A stretch of DNA of 63,577 bases, taken from positions 1 through 63,577 of the IMG/VR virus record IMGVR_UViG_3300017917_002948; one strand, given 5' to 3'. The position numbers and the translations under genes are program-made. The notes under the pieces were generated by a model. It was not told where the DNA came from, ran no database searches, and worked only from the letters and a program-made list of their open reading frames with translations. Of this stretch, positions 15,904 to 27,900 are shown one piece after another. The DNA comes from a virus. Each line of letters starts with the position of its first letter. Position 1 is the first letter of the stretch.

Positions 15904-18543
15904 ATGGCAGTTAGATTTGTCAACCCAATCAGTACACCTTACGAGTCTCAATTTGTACCTCTTCCAATAGAGTACATGGCAAAGAACTTGGAAGCAAAAC
16001 AAAAAGCTTTTGACGAAGGTACTCAAACTATATCTCAACAAGTATTTGACCTACCAGATGTTCCTTGGACAACTAATGCAAATGTTCTTGCTCAACCATT
16101 TATTCAGGAGCGAGATAAGATACTTACCAATCTTCAACAGACAGGTAATGTTAATCAAGCATTAATGCAAATGAACAATTTGAAAAAGAATTGGACAAAT
16201 AACGAACGTGTCAAACAACAACTTGAGTATATTAACTACTATGAACAGTTAAAACCCATTTACCAAAAAGATCCAAACTTATTACAAACAGGTTGGGATC
16301 CAAACTTTATGCAACAACCTGGTCAATGGACTAAACGAGATTGGGCAAAGCAAGCTGAAGAATTTGATGCGTTACGTGGACAAGCACCTGCTTTATATGG
16401 TGACCAAACAGTTAAGTATATAACTGAAAACATGGGTGAAAAATTACGAGGTATCGAAATTGGAAACTCAAAAGTAAGTAACGCAGTATGGGATCCTAAT
16501 GTAGGTAAGTTTAGAGCTATTACTCAAGATGGAAAAACACACTTAATTAGTCCAGAAGATCCTTGGACAAAGAACGCAATTAAAAGTTGGGCACAGCGTA
16601 TTAATGACGAAACTCTTGGTACTGACATTAATGAGAGATATATTCGTGAAGCAAAGTTTGGAAAATTAGCTAGTGATAAACAAACAAGAGGACTTGCAAT
16701 TGAACAATTAATTACTTCAATACTAAGTCCATATTACATGTCATCAACATTAAATAAAGAAACTGATGAGTGGATTACACCTCCTGATGATGGGGATGGT
16801 ACAACAAAATCTTCTGATTATCAATTTTATCCTCACGAAAGTCTTCCTGATTTAAATACTCAAAAGTTTGATGACTTTTATAATGCGATGAGCAATATTC
16901 AATCAGCTGCTCGTAATTATCAAGACGTAAGTATAAATACTGGACTTGAACATTTTGGTTCAGATGTTGATTTTTTAAAAAAATTAGTAACTTATTTTCC
17001 TCAGTCTGGAATTAAACCTGAAGATATTAAACCTGGTTATGTTCTCAAAAAAGATTCTCAAATTTGGAAAGATATCCTTTTTGAAATGAACAATAATAAT
17101 GAACTTATTGAAATAACAGGAGCTGATGGTAATAAGAATTTCTTTACAAGAAAAGAAATAGTTTTAAATGAGTTAAGTAATAAAGCTGTTGAAGAATCTG
17201 CAAAATTACAAAATAGTACAAATCCTAAAGACATTGCAAGAAGTCAAGAATTAAATTCAATTGTAGCTAATATTTCAGAAGCTTATACATTAAGAGAAAA
17301 ACATTCTGAAATTTATGGATTAGTACAAAAAGAAGAACAAAAGGTTTTAGATAATTTTGTTAATAATTATGATTACAAAGGTTCACTTTTTGATCAAGCA
17401 ATAAGTCAAGTTAATCCTGCTTACAAAATGCTTATTGGTCTAAAAGGTACTAGAGAAAAAGTTTTACAAACTATTTCTAATTATGGAGGAAAAGATTTTG
17501 TAAAAGATGTTACCCAAGGAAGTTATGAAGAGGCAATGAATAATGCTATGTACGAGTTTTATCAAAAGACTGGTATAGCTATTAAAAACTTTGTCAATGA
17601 TGATTTTGATTTAATTTATAATAAAAACTTATATAAACAAGAAACAAAAGGTAGACAACTACTTACTTCAGATGAAGAAAGAAAAATTAGACAAGATTAC
17701 GAATTACTAAAAAAATCTGTAGATGATATAAGAAAAACTTATAAGTACGAAAGAGAAAAACATTCTTTAACTAGTACTATTTCTAAAGGTGTATATTATA
17801 CTGTTGACGGAAAAGAGACTGCTGCACCTGTACAACAAATGACTCAATACTTACAAGATTTTAAAACAACTACTCTTCCACAAATGATGGAAAGAATGTT
17901 TGGTAGTGAGTACGATGTTGACGCAGAAGGTTTACAAGACTTATTAGAAAGTCCAATGATTAGATCATCAGTTGATCCTGGGTTTGATTTTACTAAAGTA
18001 AGTCTTGCTGACGGTAAAGCAATTGGATTTGATATTGATGCAACAGATGGTGTGCATGTAATTTATTCAGTAGCACAAAAAGAAGGTGATCAAACAAAGA
18101 ATGCCAAATTTAGATTTAAATTAGATCCAGTTTCATTAACTTTGTTTAAACAAAATGTAATTATACCAATGATTACTGATCCTTCTCAAACAACATCTGA
18201 ACATGGTATATCCTTACTTGTTCAAATGGAGATGGACGCAAATGAAAAAAATTTAATAAGATTAGTTACAAGTGGTTTTGATTTACCTGGAGAATACAAA
18301 CATAAAAAATTAGATGTAAACTCTGCATTAGGTAATTTTGAATTTGATTTAATTTCTACATCAACAGGTGTTGTTTTAGTTAATAGTAAAAATCCTAAAC
18401 AAAAAATACCAGTTTCTAAAAATTATCAATCTACAATGCAAGCAATAGCAGCAATGATTAGGGATAATTTACCCAAGGGGAGTGGAGGTCCCCAAACGCC
18501 GGGAAAGCCCAGCAAGCCAGCGGACAAGACCTGGCTCAGATAA
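15904..18543 (+). CDS. Virion/cargo protein, probably the N-terminal part of a larger product
   Basis: This 879-residue protein is preceded by promoter-like motif copy 2. It is soluble-looking and helical, with Gln-rich stretches (EYMAKNLEAKQKAFDEG, DEGTQTISQQVFDLP) typical of crAss-like internal proteins; no catalytic motif is visible. The last 24 codons differ from the rest: they are encoded by a GC-rich patch and read as a Pro/Gly/Lys-rich tail ending at a TAA at 18541. Removing 80 nt (18464-18543) would join residue N855 directly to the downstream M15 peptidase frame and give a protein of about 981 residues. So the annotated end may be that of a short form only. Confidence 0.65.
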   Translation: MAVRFVNPISTPYESQFVPLPIEYMAKNLEAKQKAFDEGTQTISQQVFDLPDVPWTTNANVLAQPFIQERDKILTNLQQTGNVNQALMQMNNLKKNWTNNERVKQQLEYINYYEQLKPIYQKDPNLLQTGWDPNFMQQPGQWTKRDWAKQAEEFDALRGQAPALYGDQTVKYITENMGEKLRGIEIGNSKVSNAVWDPNVGKFRAITQDGKTHLISPEDPWTKNAIKSWAQRINDETLGTDINERYIREAKFGKLASDKQTRGLAIEQLITSILSPYYMSSTLNKETDEWITPPDDGDGTTKSSDYQFYPHESLPDLNTQKFDDFYNAMSNIQSAARNYQDVSINTGLEHFGSDVDFLKKLVTYFPQSGIKPEDIKPGYVLKKDSQIWKDILFEMNNNNELIEITGADGNKNFFTRKEIVLNELSNKAVEESAKLQNSTNPKDIARSQELNSIVANISEAYTLREKHSEIYGLVQKEEQKVLDNFVNNYDYKGSLFDQAISQVNPAYKMLIGLKGTREKVLQTISNYGGKDFVKDVTQGSYEEAMNNAMYEFYQKTGIAIKNFVNDDFDLIYNKNLYKQETKGRQLLTSDEERKIRQDYELLKKSVDDIRKTYKYEREKHSLTSTISKGVYYTVDGKETAAPVQQMTQYLQDFKTTTLPQMMERMFGSEYDVDAEGLQDLLESPMIRSSVDPGFDFTKVSLADGKAIGFDIDATDGVHVIYSVAQKEGDQTKNAKFRFKLDPVSLTLFKQNVIIPMITDPSQTTSEHGISLLVQMEMDANEKNLIRLVTSGFDLPGEYKHKKLDVNSALGNFEFDLISTSTGVVLVNSKNPKQKIPVSKNYQSTMQAIAAMIRDNLPKGSGGPQTPGKPSKPADKTWLR

Positions 18544-18550
18544 ATAATTT
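18464..18550 (+). other. GC-rich 80-nt gene interruption with direct repeats and hairpins (bypass/frameshift candidate)
   Basis: The direct repeat ATAATTT lies at 18464-18470 and again at 18544-18550, exactly 80 nt apart. Between them 45 of 70 bases (18471-18540) are G or C by hand count, far above the surrounding AT-rich genes. It can form GGGGA/TCCCC (18477-18481 with 18489-18493, seven-base loop), a weaker GGG/CCC hairpin at 18501-18510, and AGCCAG/CTGGCT (18515-18520 with 18531-18536, ten-base loop). The upstream frame stops at 18541-18543 and the downstream frame is open back to 18468. Deleting one repeat unit fuses the two frames. Recoding, a small mobile insert or a chance arrangement are the alternatives. 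Confidence 0.6.
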
Positions 18551-18629
18551 TATAAATACTTACAAAGGTAAAGGTAAATTTACATTTAAATCAACTGATC
18601 CAAATGTTGCTACTAGAGCTACATCTTTT

Positions 18630-18929
18630 TTGACAGATCCTTTAAATGAAGTACCATTTGGAATTACTGTAACAAGTACTGTAAGAACTCCTCAAGAACA
18701 AGCATCGCATTATAAAGATAACCCATTAGAAGCTCCTAAGAATCCACCACATGTTGCAGGTAAAGCTATTGATATACGTGATGATGATGAAGCATTAGCT
18801 TTCTTTTATTGGGTAAAAGAAACACCTGAAGGACAAGCTTGGAAAAATAAATATAAAGCTCAAATATTATATCATACGGTAACAAATGGGAAACCACATT
18901 ACCACATCGAATTTGAATATAAACCGTAA
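18630..18929 (+). CDS. M15-type D-Ala-D-Ala carboxypeptidase/endopeptidase domain
   Basis: The visible zinc-binding motifs are HVAGKAID (H-x6-D) and PHYHIEF (H-x-H), with TSTVRTPQEQ before them, as in M15 peptidoglycan peptidases. Only TTG at 18630 offers a start in this frame, with no ribosome-binding site before it. The frame stays open upstream to 18468 without any ATG, and the residues there (NNFINTYKGKGKFTF, then DPNVATRATSFL) look like genuine protein. The domain is therefore probably made as the C-terminus of the preceding virion protein through the interruption at 18464-18550. It would cleave peptide cross-links in the cell wall during entry, or act as an endolysin if made alone. Confidence 0.65.
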   Translation: MTDPLNEVPFGITVTSTVRTPQEQASHYKDNPLEAPKNPPHVAGKAIDIRDDDEALAFFYWVKETPEGQAWKNKYKAQILYHTVTNGKPHYHIEFEYKP

Positions 18930-18937
18930 AGAAAAGT

Positions 18938-21900
18938 ATGGAAAACTTAAATCCCGGACCACCTGAAAGAGTTGTAATAACTCCTGATATGTGGAATGCA
19001 ATTGTAAATAAAGATAGTGCAACCAGTAAATTAAGAAGGATTCAGGCATCTCAAGATGATCCTTATCTTTCCTCAAGAGAGATGGGTTCAAACTTTACAG
19101 GACAGTTTAGAGAAAGATATGTAAGTGATGAGGAAAGGGAAAAGATTAATCTGTTAAGAGAAAAGACGGGTTATTTAATGAGTCCTGATCAAGATGTCAA
19201 CGAACTACTTGCACAAAATCAATCAAGAACAGATAAATGGTTTAACGGTATTGTAAGATTAACAGGAGTTGCAAGTACTACTCTTGCAGAACCATTTACA
19301 ATGTTAGCATTTGGTTTACCTGATGCGTTAATTTCTTGGGATAAATCAAAAATATACAATAACGAAATTGGTAAATCATATGACGCCCTTAATGAAAAAT
19401 TGAGAGAGGATTTTCCTATATACCAAACTCAAGAGTATCAAGGTATGGATTGGTATGAAAAGATGGGTAAAGCTAACTTTTGGGCCGATTCATTTCTAAA
19501 TGGTGCAGGTACAATGATTGGTGCCATAGGTTCAGGTTATTTAACTGGTGGTATTCTTTCAGGAATGTCAACAGCAGCAACTTTGACTAGAGCAGGAAGG
19601 ATGGCTCAGGCTGCAAGTAAATTCAAAGACATTACAAAAGTAATGGAAACTGCTGCAAAACAATCAGCAGCAATGCAAAGAATATCATTAGCTGAAAAAG
19701 CATTCATTGGCAGTGTTACTGCTGCTGGGGAATCTGCAGTAGAAGCAAGACAAATATTTAACGATACTCTTACAAAACTTCAAACACTTAAAGAAAAAGG
19801 AGATCCACGATATGCTAACTTGAGTGATGAAGAATTAGAAAACGTTGCCAAGTCTGCAGGTAATATTGGTTTCTTACTTAACATGGTTACTGTAGGTTCT
19901 ACTAACTTTGTTACATTAGGTAAAATGTTTAACAGTGGTTGGTCAACAGGTAAAAGAAGTTTAGGTAAGATTGTAAAAGAAGGAGATCAATACGTTGCTC
20001 AGAAATCTTTACTAGATTCAAGAGTTGCTGAAACAGTTAAAGAAATGACTTCAGAGTCATTTCAAGAAGGTATGCAGTTTTCTTACCAAGTTGGTTTACC
20101 ACAGTATGTAATGAACAAGAAAGACAAAGAAGGAACTGTATATGGTCTTGCTAGTTCTATTATGGATGGTATGAAAGAAACACTTGGTTCTAACGAAGGT
20201 ATGGAATCAATTGTATTAGGAGCACTGTTAGGTGGTATAGGTGGAGCAGGAGCTAACTTACTTAATAATGAAAACAAAAGTAAATACGAAAGAACACAAG
20301 CTGCTGTAGATATATTAAACAAATATAAGAATACGGATCTTAAACCATTACTTGAACAAATTGCTTTACAAGGTAACTTTCAAAAAGTAATGGATAACGC
20401 TTTAATCAAAGGTGATAGATTTGAGTATGAGAACGCAAAATTTGCACAATCATTTTCTTATATTAACTCAAGACTTACTGCTGGGTTAAAATCACAATTA
20501 GAAGAAGAAATAGATAGAGTAAGTGATATTAGTGAGGAAGACTTTCAGAAGTTCTATCCTGGTCTTGTTGAACAAGGAAAGACACTTGCTGATTTAAAAC
20601 AAAGTGTCAACGAAATAAAAGGTAACATTAAAAAACTAAATGACACATCAAATTACGTTGAATCAACATTTAGTCTTTTAAATGACGAAGATAAAGAATT
20701 AATGAAGTATGCTTTAGCTTCTGTAGATAACTTTGATCAAAGAATAGGTCAGTTGTCAACAGAGTTAATTGCTCCAAAGATTAATTCTGAAAACGTAAGT
20801 ATGTTTAAGAAAGTCTTAGATACACTTACTAGAACTCCTTTAAGTAAAAAAGAAGAACAAGAAAGAAAAGAGGAGTGGAAAAAGAAAGCTGATGAAGCTG
20901 CAGAGTATGCTAAAGCATCTAAGACCATAGATGACTTATTAGATAACTCTGAGATCACAGGGTTCATGAGTGGTCTTGAAACTAAGTTAAAAGAGAATCC
21001 ACATTTAAGACAAGACACTTTAGATAAGTTAAGTGATCTTATTAAAATGCATGGTAGAAGAGAAGAGTTTCTAAAAGACTACGAAAAGATTGTAACAACT
21101 GGAACATTTACTCCATTTGCTGAAGCAAAAATAAAAAGAGAAATGTCTAGACTCTATGAAGACATTGGTAAACAGTTTTCACTAAGAGGTCAAACATATA
21201 AATCAATTGAGGATTATATAAAAAGAATGACTCCTCAATTCAAAAGAGATTATTTAAAGACAGCATACGGAAACCTTGCTGATAAGATGAACTTCTTTGA
21301 TGCTTTAGAAAAAGCAGACTTTGCTGAAGTTAACTCTTTGCTTTCTAAAGGTACTTTTAATTTATCTCAAGAAGAATTAGAGCAGTTAGAAAACATTGCA
21401 TCAAATCTTAAAGCTCAAGCTCAGACATTATCAAACAAATATGCTGATGTTGATCCAGAAACTTTTGAAACCTTTGATACTGATCCTTCTGAATGGGCAT
21501 CAATTAAACCAGAAAATGACGAAGGTGCTCAAGATGCAGAATTGTACAATGAGATAATAGAAAAACTTAAAGATCTTGATTCAGCAATTCTTTCAGGTAG
21601 TTCAAGAAACGTAGTACAAGAAGATCCAAACGAAGATACAATTAGAAAAGATTTATACTACACGTATTCAAAAGTTGCTCAACAAGTAATAGACGACGCT
21701 AAAGCAAACGAAGATTACGATAACGAACAGAAAGTAGAAGAAGTTTTAGGTGATTTAATTCAGTTAAGAGAAATTCTCGAATCAGTTACTACATCTGAGT
21801 TACCATTTAGAGATGAATTACTTAATCAAATAGAACCTCAAATAAATGAATTAAAACTATTAAAAGTTGAGGTAGCAAAAAGAGTAACCAACAAAGAAGT

Positions 21901-24900
21901 AAAACAAACAAGAGCTTACGATTACGAAGCAAAGTTAAATAACTTAATGTTTGGTATATTCGATGAAGAAGATCCAAAGATGTTTAGTATCCATTTGGAT
22001 CCTACATTAAATTTATTATTAGGAAAGATATTCCAAATATTTGAATCTGACAACAAAGAGAATACTTTAATTCCAGTATTGGAAGAAATGAATAAAGAAG
22101 TATTAGCAGGAAACAAACTGTCTCCTGTTTATTCTCTTATTCTAGTAAGTAAAGTTGTAAGTACACTTAGTCCGGCTGCAAGAGAGTCCTTAATTAAATC
22201 TGTTGAAGAAGTTATTAAGAAAGACTATCAAGATAAAATTAAACAAACGTTTAAGAACTTTGAGAGTCCAATTGAAGCACCAGGTACTCGCCTTGAGCTC
22301 TACAAGAATTCACCATTTGAAAACTTTAAAATACTTATTGATAACTGGAAGAAAGCTAACTTAGCTGAGTTACCTGATTCTCTTTCCTTAGCAATAGATA
22401 AGTTTGCAAACGAGGGTAGTCTTGCTGAACTAAATCATGAAGTAAATAAGTACGATACTGAAGTAATTAAAGAATTAAAGTCAGCAATTAATTTCCATGA
22501 AAACTATATTTCTAAACTGAGATTAGTAAGTTATCTAAACTCTGAGTTTAATATTGCAAAAGAAATATTTAGTGAGGAATCTTTAATTGAATCTAAAGAG
22601 TCTGTAGATAACAATGACTCACCTACTTTCCAACAGTTAAACGCTATTCGTCAAATAATGGTTTACTTGAATGAAGTAACAAGTAACGAACCATTTGAAG
22701 ACATCATGTACATGAAAGGTCCTGCAGGTACAGGTAAAACTTCTTATGTACTTAGATGGTTGTTTAATCTTACTGGAATAGAACTTAATGATGTATTTGT
22801 AGTAGGACATAATGATAGATCCACTAGAACTGCAAATAAAGCCCTTGGTAAGACTACTGAGCCTACATTGGAACAACTACTTGCCAAGCTAAGAGATAAG
22901 TCGTTTAATCAAGAATTAATCATAATAGACGAGGTTAGTGGTATTACTGATACTAACCTAATGTTAAGTTTAGTTGAATCTCTTTCTGAGTTCAACAAAG
23001 ATAGAGTAAGTAAAGGTAAGTCTGCTGTTAAGATGATTACTATGGGTGATCCAAATCAACTTGGGTTCAAAGGTATATCATCAAACATGTTCAATGAACT
23101 TTTACAAAACAGAACAAACAGTGTTCGCATAATCGATCCTATTACAATCAGATATAGAAGTAACGTAAGAGAGGTAGTTGACTTCCAAGATCTCTTTATG
23201 AGTACTGATAAGGATTTAGCTAAAACTCCAAGGATCGTAAAAGTTAATAGTTCGATTCCCGGAATGCCTTTGTTTGGTGTACAAGGAACTAAAGCAAAAG
23301 GTACATTCATTGCAGAAGCTGTAGAAATACTTAAAGACCAAGTAGGTCAAAATAAATCTGCAGTAATTATAATTGAACCAAATGAAAGTAAAAGAGAATC
23401 ATATAGAAAAGCTCTTGACGCAGAAGGTTTAACTAATGTACAAGTATTAGACTATGTTCAAGTACAAGGAGAAACAGTAGATCAAGTATACATTGATATA
23501 CCAAACAATACTACTGAGTTCATGAACATGAATGCTTATAATAAAGCAATCTATACTGCAACATCCAGAGCTCGTGATTTTATCTTCATAGATAACTTTG
23601 ATTTACAAACAGTAGTTGATGAATCAATTAGTGAACTGGCAGCTAATCAGCAAGAACAGTTAGTTAAAAAATACGAAACTGTTTCTGAGCAAATTAAAAA
23701 GGAATCAGCTTTAGTTAGTAAGTTCATAGAAGATGCTGCTAAAATTAAAGAATCAGTTGAAAAGACTCCTACTGAAGAAGAAACTGAAGAGGAGACTGAA
23801 GAAGAACCACAACCTGAAAAGCCAACTGAAGAAGAAGATATTACAGATGAGATTGCACTGAAAGAGGAAGAAGAAGACTTTACTGATGAAGAAGAAAGTT
23901 TTGACGATGAGTTTGCTGTTGTTGAGTCTGCTGTACAAGATGAACCTGTTGATAACACAGAGTATCTTGGTGAAACTGTAACTCCAGTTAAATCAGATAC
24001 TGCAAAAGAACTGATGTATCCTACAAGGGAGCAGTTACTTTTCAGAGCTGCACCCGGAACTAGATTTAGACAGATAGTAAATCCTGGAGATAAGATTAAA
24101 ATTATCCCAGTAATGCCTCAAGGTTCTAAAGATATTAACGATGTTAAGTTAACAATATTTGCTTCTAATGGTAAAGATGGTTTTAGAAGAATTGCTGTAC
24201 TAGATAGAAAAGAAGTACAAGACTTAGGTATTGATGTAACTAAAATAAAAAGAACTGATACACTTTCTGAAACTCAATTAACTAAGTCAAGAAGTGAGTG
24301 GTCTACAGATGTAAACCTTGATTCTATTTCATTAGGATCAGGTACCATTACTCAAGCGACTCCAATGTCAATTGTTTATGACTTTAAGTCTTCTAAGAAG
24401 TTTTCATTAGAGAACGTTGTAAACAAATACTTACTTAGATTGTCTGAGAGTCCTAATCATGCAGCACTTAAAGATAAAAACAAGAGAGACAGTATAATTG
24501 AAAATAATAGTAAGATTGTAATATTCAATCAAAAACAAGTAACTCGCATTAGTCAATCTAAAGAAAATGAAATAAGTGGATTTGTACCAAAGGCAGGTAT
24601 ACCTTATTTAGTAATAACCGTAAACAATTCTAAACATTATGTACGGTTAGCTCCAAGAAGACTTAATGCTGAGATACATTCACAATACGTTGCACCTGCA
24701 CAAGAGTTCATCGCTAAAGCTAAACAGTTTAGAGACATCCTCAATAAGTTAATTTGGGGAGACGATGAATCAAGATATGACAACAACGTTACTAACTTAG
24801 GTCAAAGAATATTTAATCTACCTGTATTGTATTTTGGTGAAGGATCTTTGACAAGACCTGAGATACAAACTTACATGATGATTAAAGAGATCTTAGGTGA

Positions 24901-27900
24901 CAATACTCCATTTACCTTTGGAGATGCTTCTAAGTTCTTTGTAGATAAACTTGGTGACAAGGGTTATAAAGATTTCCAAAACCTTGCTAAAGAAATATAC
25001 AACTTAGTATATACTGAAAAGGTTAGCCCAAGTGAAAGTCAACTTATTAAATTGGTAAAGCGTACTACAAAAGGTGCGAAGTATCAAATTAGTGAAGATG
25101 ATAAGATATACAACATATATCAAGACATCAGAGGTAATGCCATCATAAACTACAATGGTGAGAACTATCCTGTATTGTCACACAAAGCTGAGAAGTTTAC
25201 TGAAGAACAACTAAGAGATTACATTACTAAGAAGAAAAACTTAACAGGTGAGAAACTAAACGAAGAAGTTAAGAAGTACAAAAAAGATAGTAAAGGTAAG
25301 TATACTGTAAACCTCTATAGAATAAAACAAAGATATGGTTCAGAACTATTTTTAGAGTTTGATGAGTTTACCTTTATACAAAAACATCCACACGGAGAAG
25401 TACAAGAAATACTCAATCAGTTAGCCAAATCAAATAAGATGGCAAACGATGTAGTATTTGGTACTACACAAAAAGTAAAAGATAAGTTTAAAAGAAAAGC
25501 TAAGAACCTTTTACAAAGATCCTTTACATTTCAATCAAGCAATGGTAGTAATCAATTTAGAATGCCTACAGCTGATAGTAAGGGATACGTTTCTAAATCT
25601 ATTCTTGACTATGTAAAATGGTACGAAGCTAAAGAAAGAAAAAGAAATCCACTGTTTGAAGGTGCACCTGATGGTAACGTAACTGAAGATTACTTCTTCA
25701 ATACAGATAACTATTCATTAGAAACTAAACAAAGGTTTGCTGACATGGTTCACAGACCGTTAACTATTGAAGACTTAGAAACAATCTTTTCATTTGGAGA
25801 GAATGGTGATTCTAATGTAAACGAAGGGTTTGGTTTAAGAATGCCAATCAAACGTTTTGGTAAAATTAAAGTAAAGGGTGAAGATCAAAGCTTTTCATTT
25901 ACTCATAGAGAAGATGGTTCAGAGAGTACATTTACAAACAACAAGACTCAAAAAGAAATTGAGGAAATGATGTTTGAAGATACCTTTGAAGATCTTAAAC
26001 CTACAGTAATTAAAGTTGACTTTGACAAAGTAAATAAACCTACAGAACCTGAACCTACTGAAAAGAAAGAAAACAAAACAAGAAAGAAAGATGCTGATGA
26101 CTTCTTGGGTGACATTCTTGATTACGCTGGTGCAAGGGGAGTAAAGGTAGAAGAAGTATTATCTTCTGGAGTAATCCCACAGGAAGACGTTGTAGAATAC
26201 ATTAAACGCTTTATACCTAACGTTAATGACTTCCAAGTAAGATTTCTTACTAGAGAACAAATGCGTGCAAGAGAAAAGAGATATGGTTTCTACGCAGTTA
26301 AGGAAAAAGTAATCTACTTAGAGTTAGACGAAGAAGGAAACGTTCCTAAGAGAGTAGTTCGTCACGAATTATTCCACATGGTATTTAATGAATATCTGAC
26401 TGATCAGCAAAGAAAACAATTGTACGCAGCTGTTGAGAAACAAAAGTCTGGATTAAACTCTTATCAAAAAGAAGAATGGTTAGCAGATAACTATGAACTC
26501 TGGGATAAGAAAAAGAAATCTTTCAGTGGAATTATTCAACAACTCTTTGATTGGGTACGGAAAGTATTCAGATTAATATCAAAGAATCCTGTTACAATAA
26601 CTGAATTGTTTAATAAGATTGAACGTGGTGATTTCAAAACCATAGTAAACTATAAGTCACAAGGAGGATCATTTGAAAAGGGTTACATTAACTTAAGAGA
26701 TACTTTTAAGAATCCTTACTACTATGAAAAAGCAAGAGACATTTTCTACAAAGGAATGGCTCAACAAGTTGACGTAACTAAAAGATGGTTTACTTATAAA
26801 GATATTGAACGTGAGATTAAAGAAAAAGGTTTAAGGTTCTTTGTAAGTAAAGAGGAAGCAATAAACAACGTATTCAATACTTTGATTCCTGATACTATTG
26901 AGAACCTAAAAGGTAAGATTGAAAGGGGTGAAGGTAATTTAGACAACAACAAGTTTGTTCTTGAATCTTTACAGTTGTTATTAGACAACAAAAAAGCTTT
27001 CCTTAATGATATATACGACAACATTAAATTTGATAAGAAAACCGGTAACGTTTTAATTGCTGACGAACAATACGAATTGTTAGTTAACATTGAAGATACG
27101 GAAGCTGATACTGAAGCAGAGGAAGAAAATCAATTCTACGAAAAACAATTTGTAGAAAATGATAAGTACAATGCTGAAACAAAAATAAACAAAACTACCA
27201 AATACTTCTTGTCGACGATATTTATACAAGAAGGTGGTAAGTCTTATCCTGTGAATCCTTCAGTTGCTTTTGTAAGAACTGCAAAGATACTTAACAGTAT
27301 AAGAAACGACAGAGAAGATACTGACTTCTTTACAAGACTTAACAAAGTAACGTATAGTAATCCTGTAGATGAAGCAATCCGTAAAAGATTACTTGCCATT
27401 TACTCATTAGAAAGCTATGTAAGCGACTTACAATCTGACGAAGACTTTAAGTATAGTAATGGTAAGAGAGTAACAGGAGAGTTTGCATACGAAACAATAT
27501 TTGATGAGGGTACTGGTTACAGTTCATCTAATCTTGTATTCAAAAGAAAAAACAGAGTAGTTGCCAGAAGAATAGACTTTGGTTCAGTAGAAGAAATGTA
27601 TGAGGAAATTCTTAGACAAGAATTTGGTAACAAACCTTTTACTGAGGTAGATAAGTTTAAGTTAGACATACTTAACAGAAAGGTTGCTGCTTCTGATATG
27701 CTTTCATCAATCTACAGTAGCATAGCAAGTCTTAGAGAAAAGAATGTAATGTACGGTCAATCAGATTATCAATTTATAACTGACTTCTTAGTTGAACAAA
27801 TACCTGATGAGTTTGTAGAATTACAAGCAGAAGTAGAACAGTTAATTGATGAGATAGAACAAAACTCACCGGTAAGTATTACTACAAGATCTGGTAAAAC

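Noticed and set aside
18464-18543. Group I or II intron at the GC-rich interruption
   Set aside because: At 80 nt it is far too short and no conserved catalytic core or domain V pattern is visible.
23647-23958. Minus-strand Ser-rich frame
   Set aside because: It is the shadow of the Glu-rich linker of the giant virion protein.
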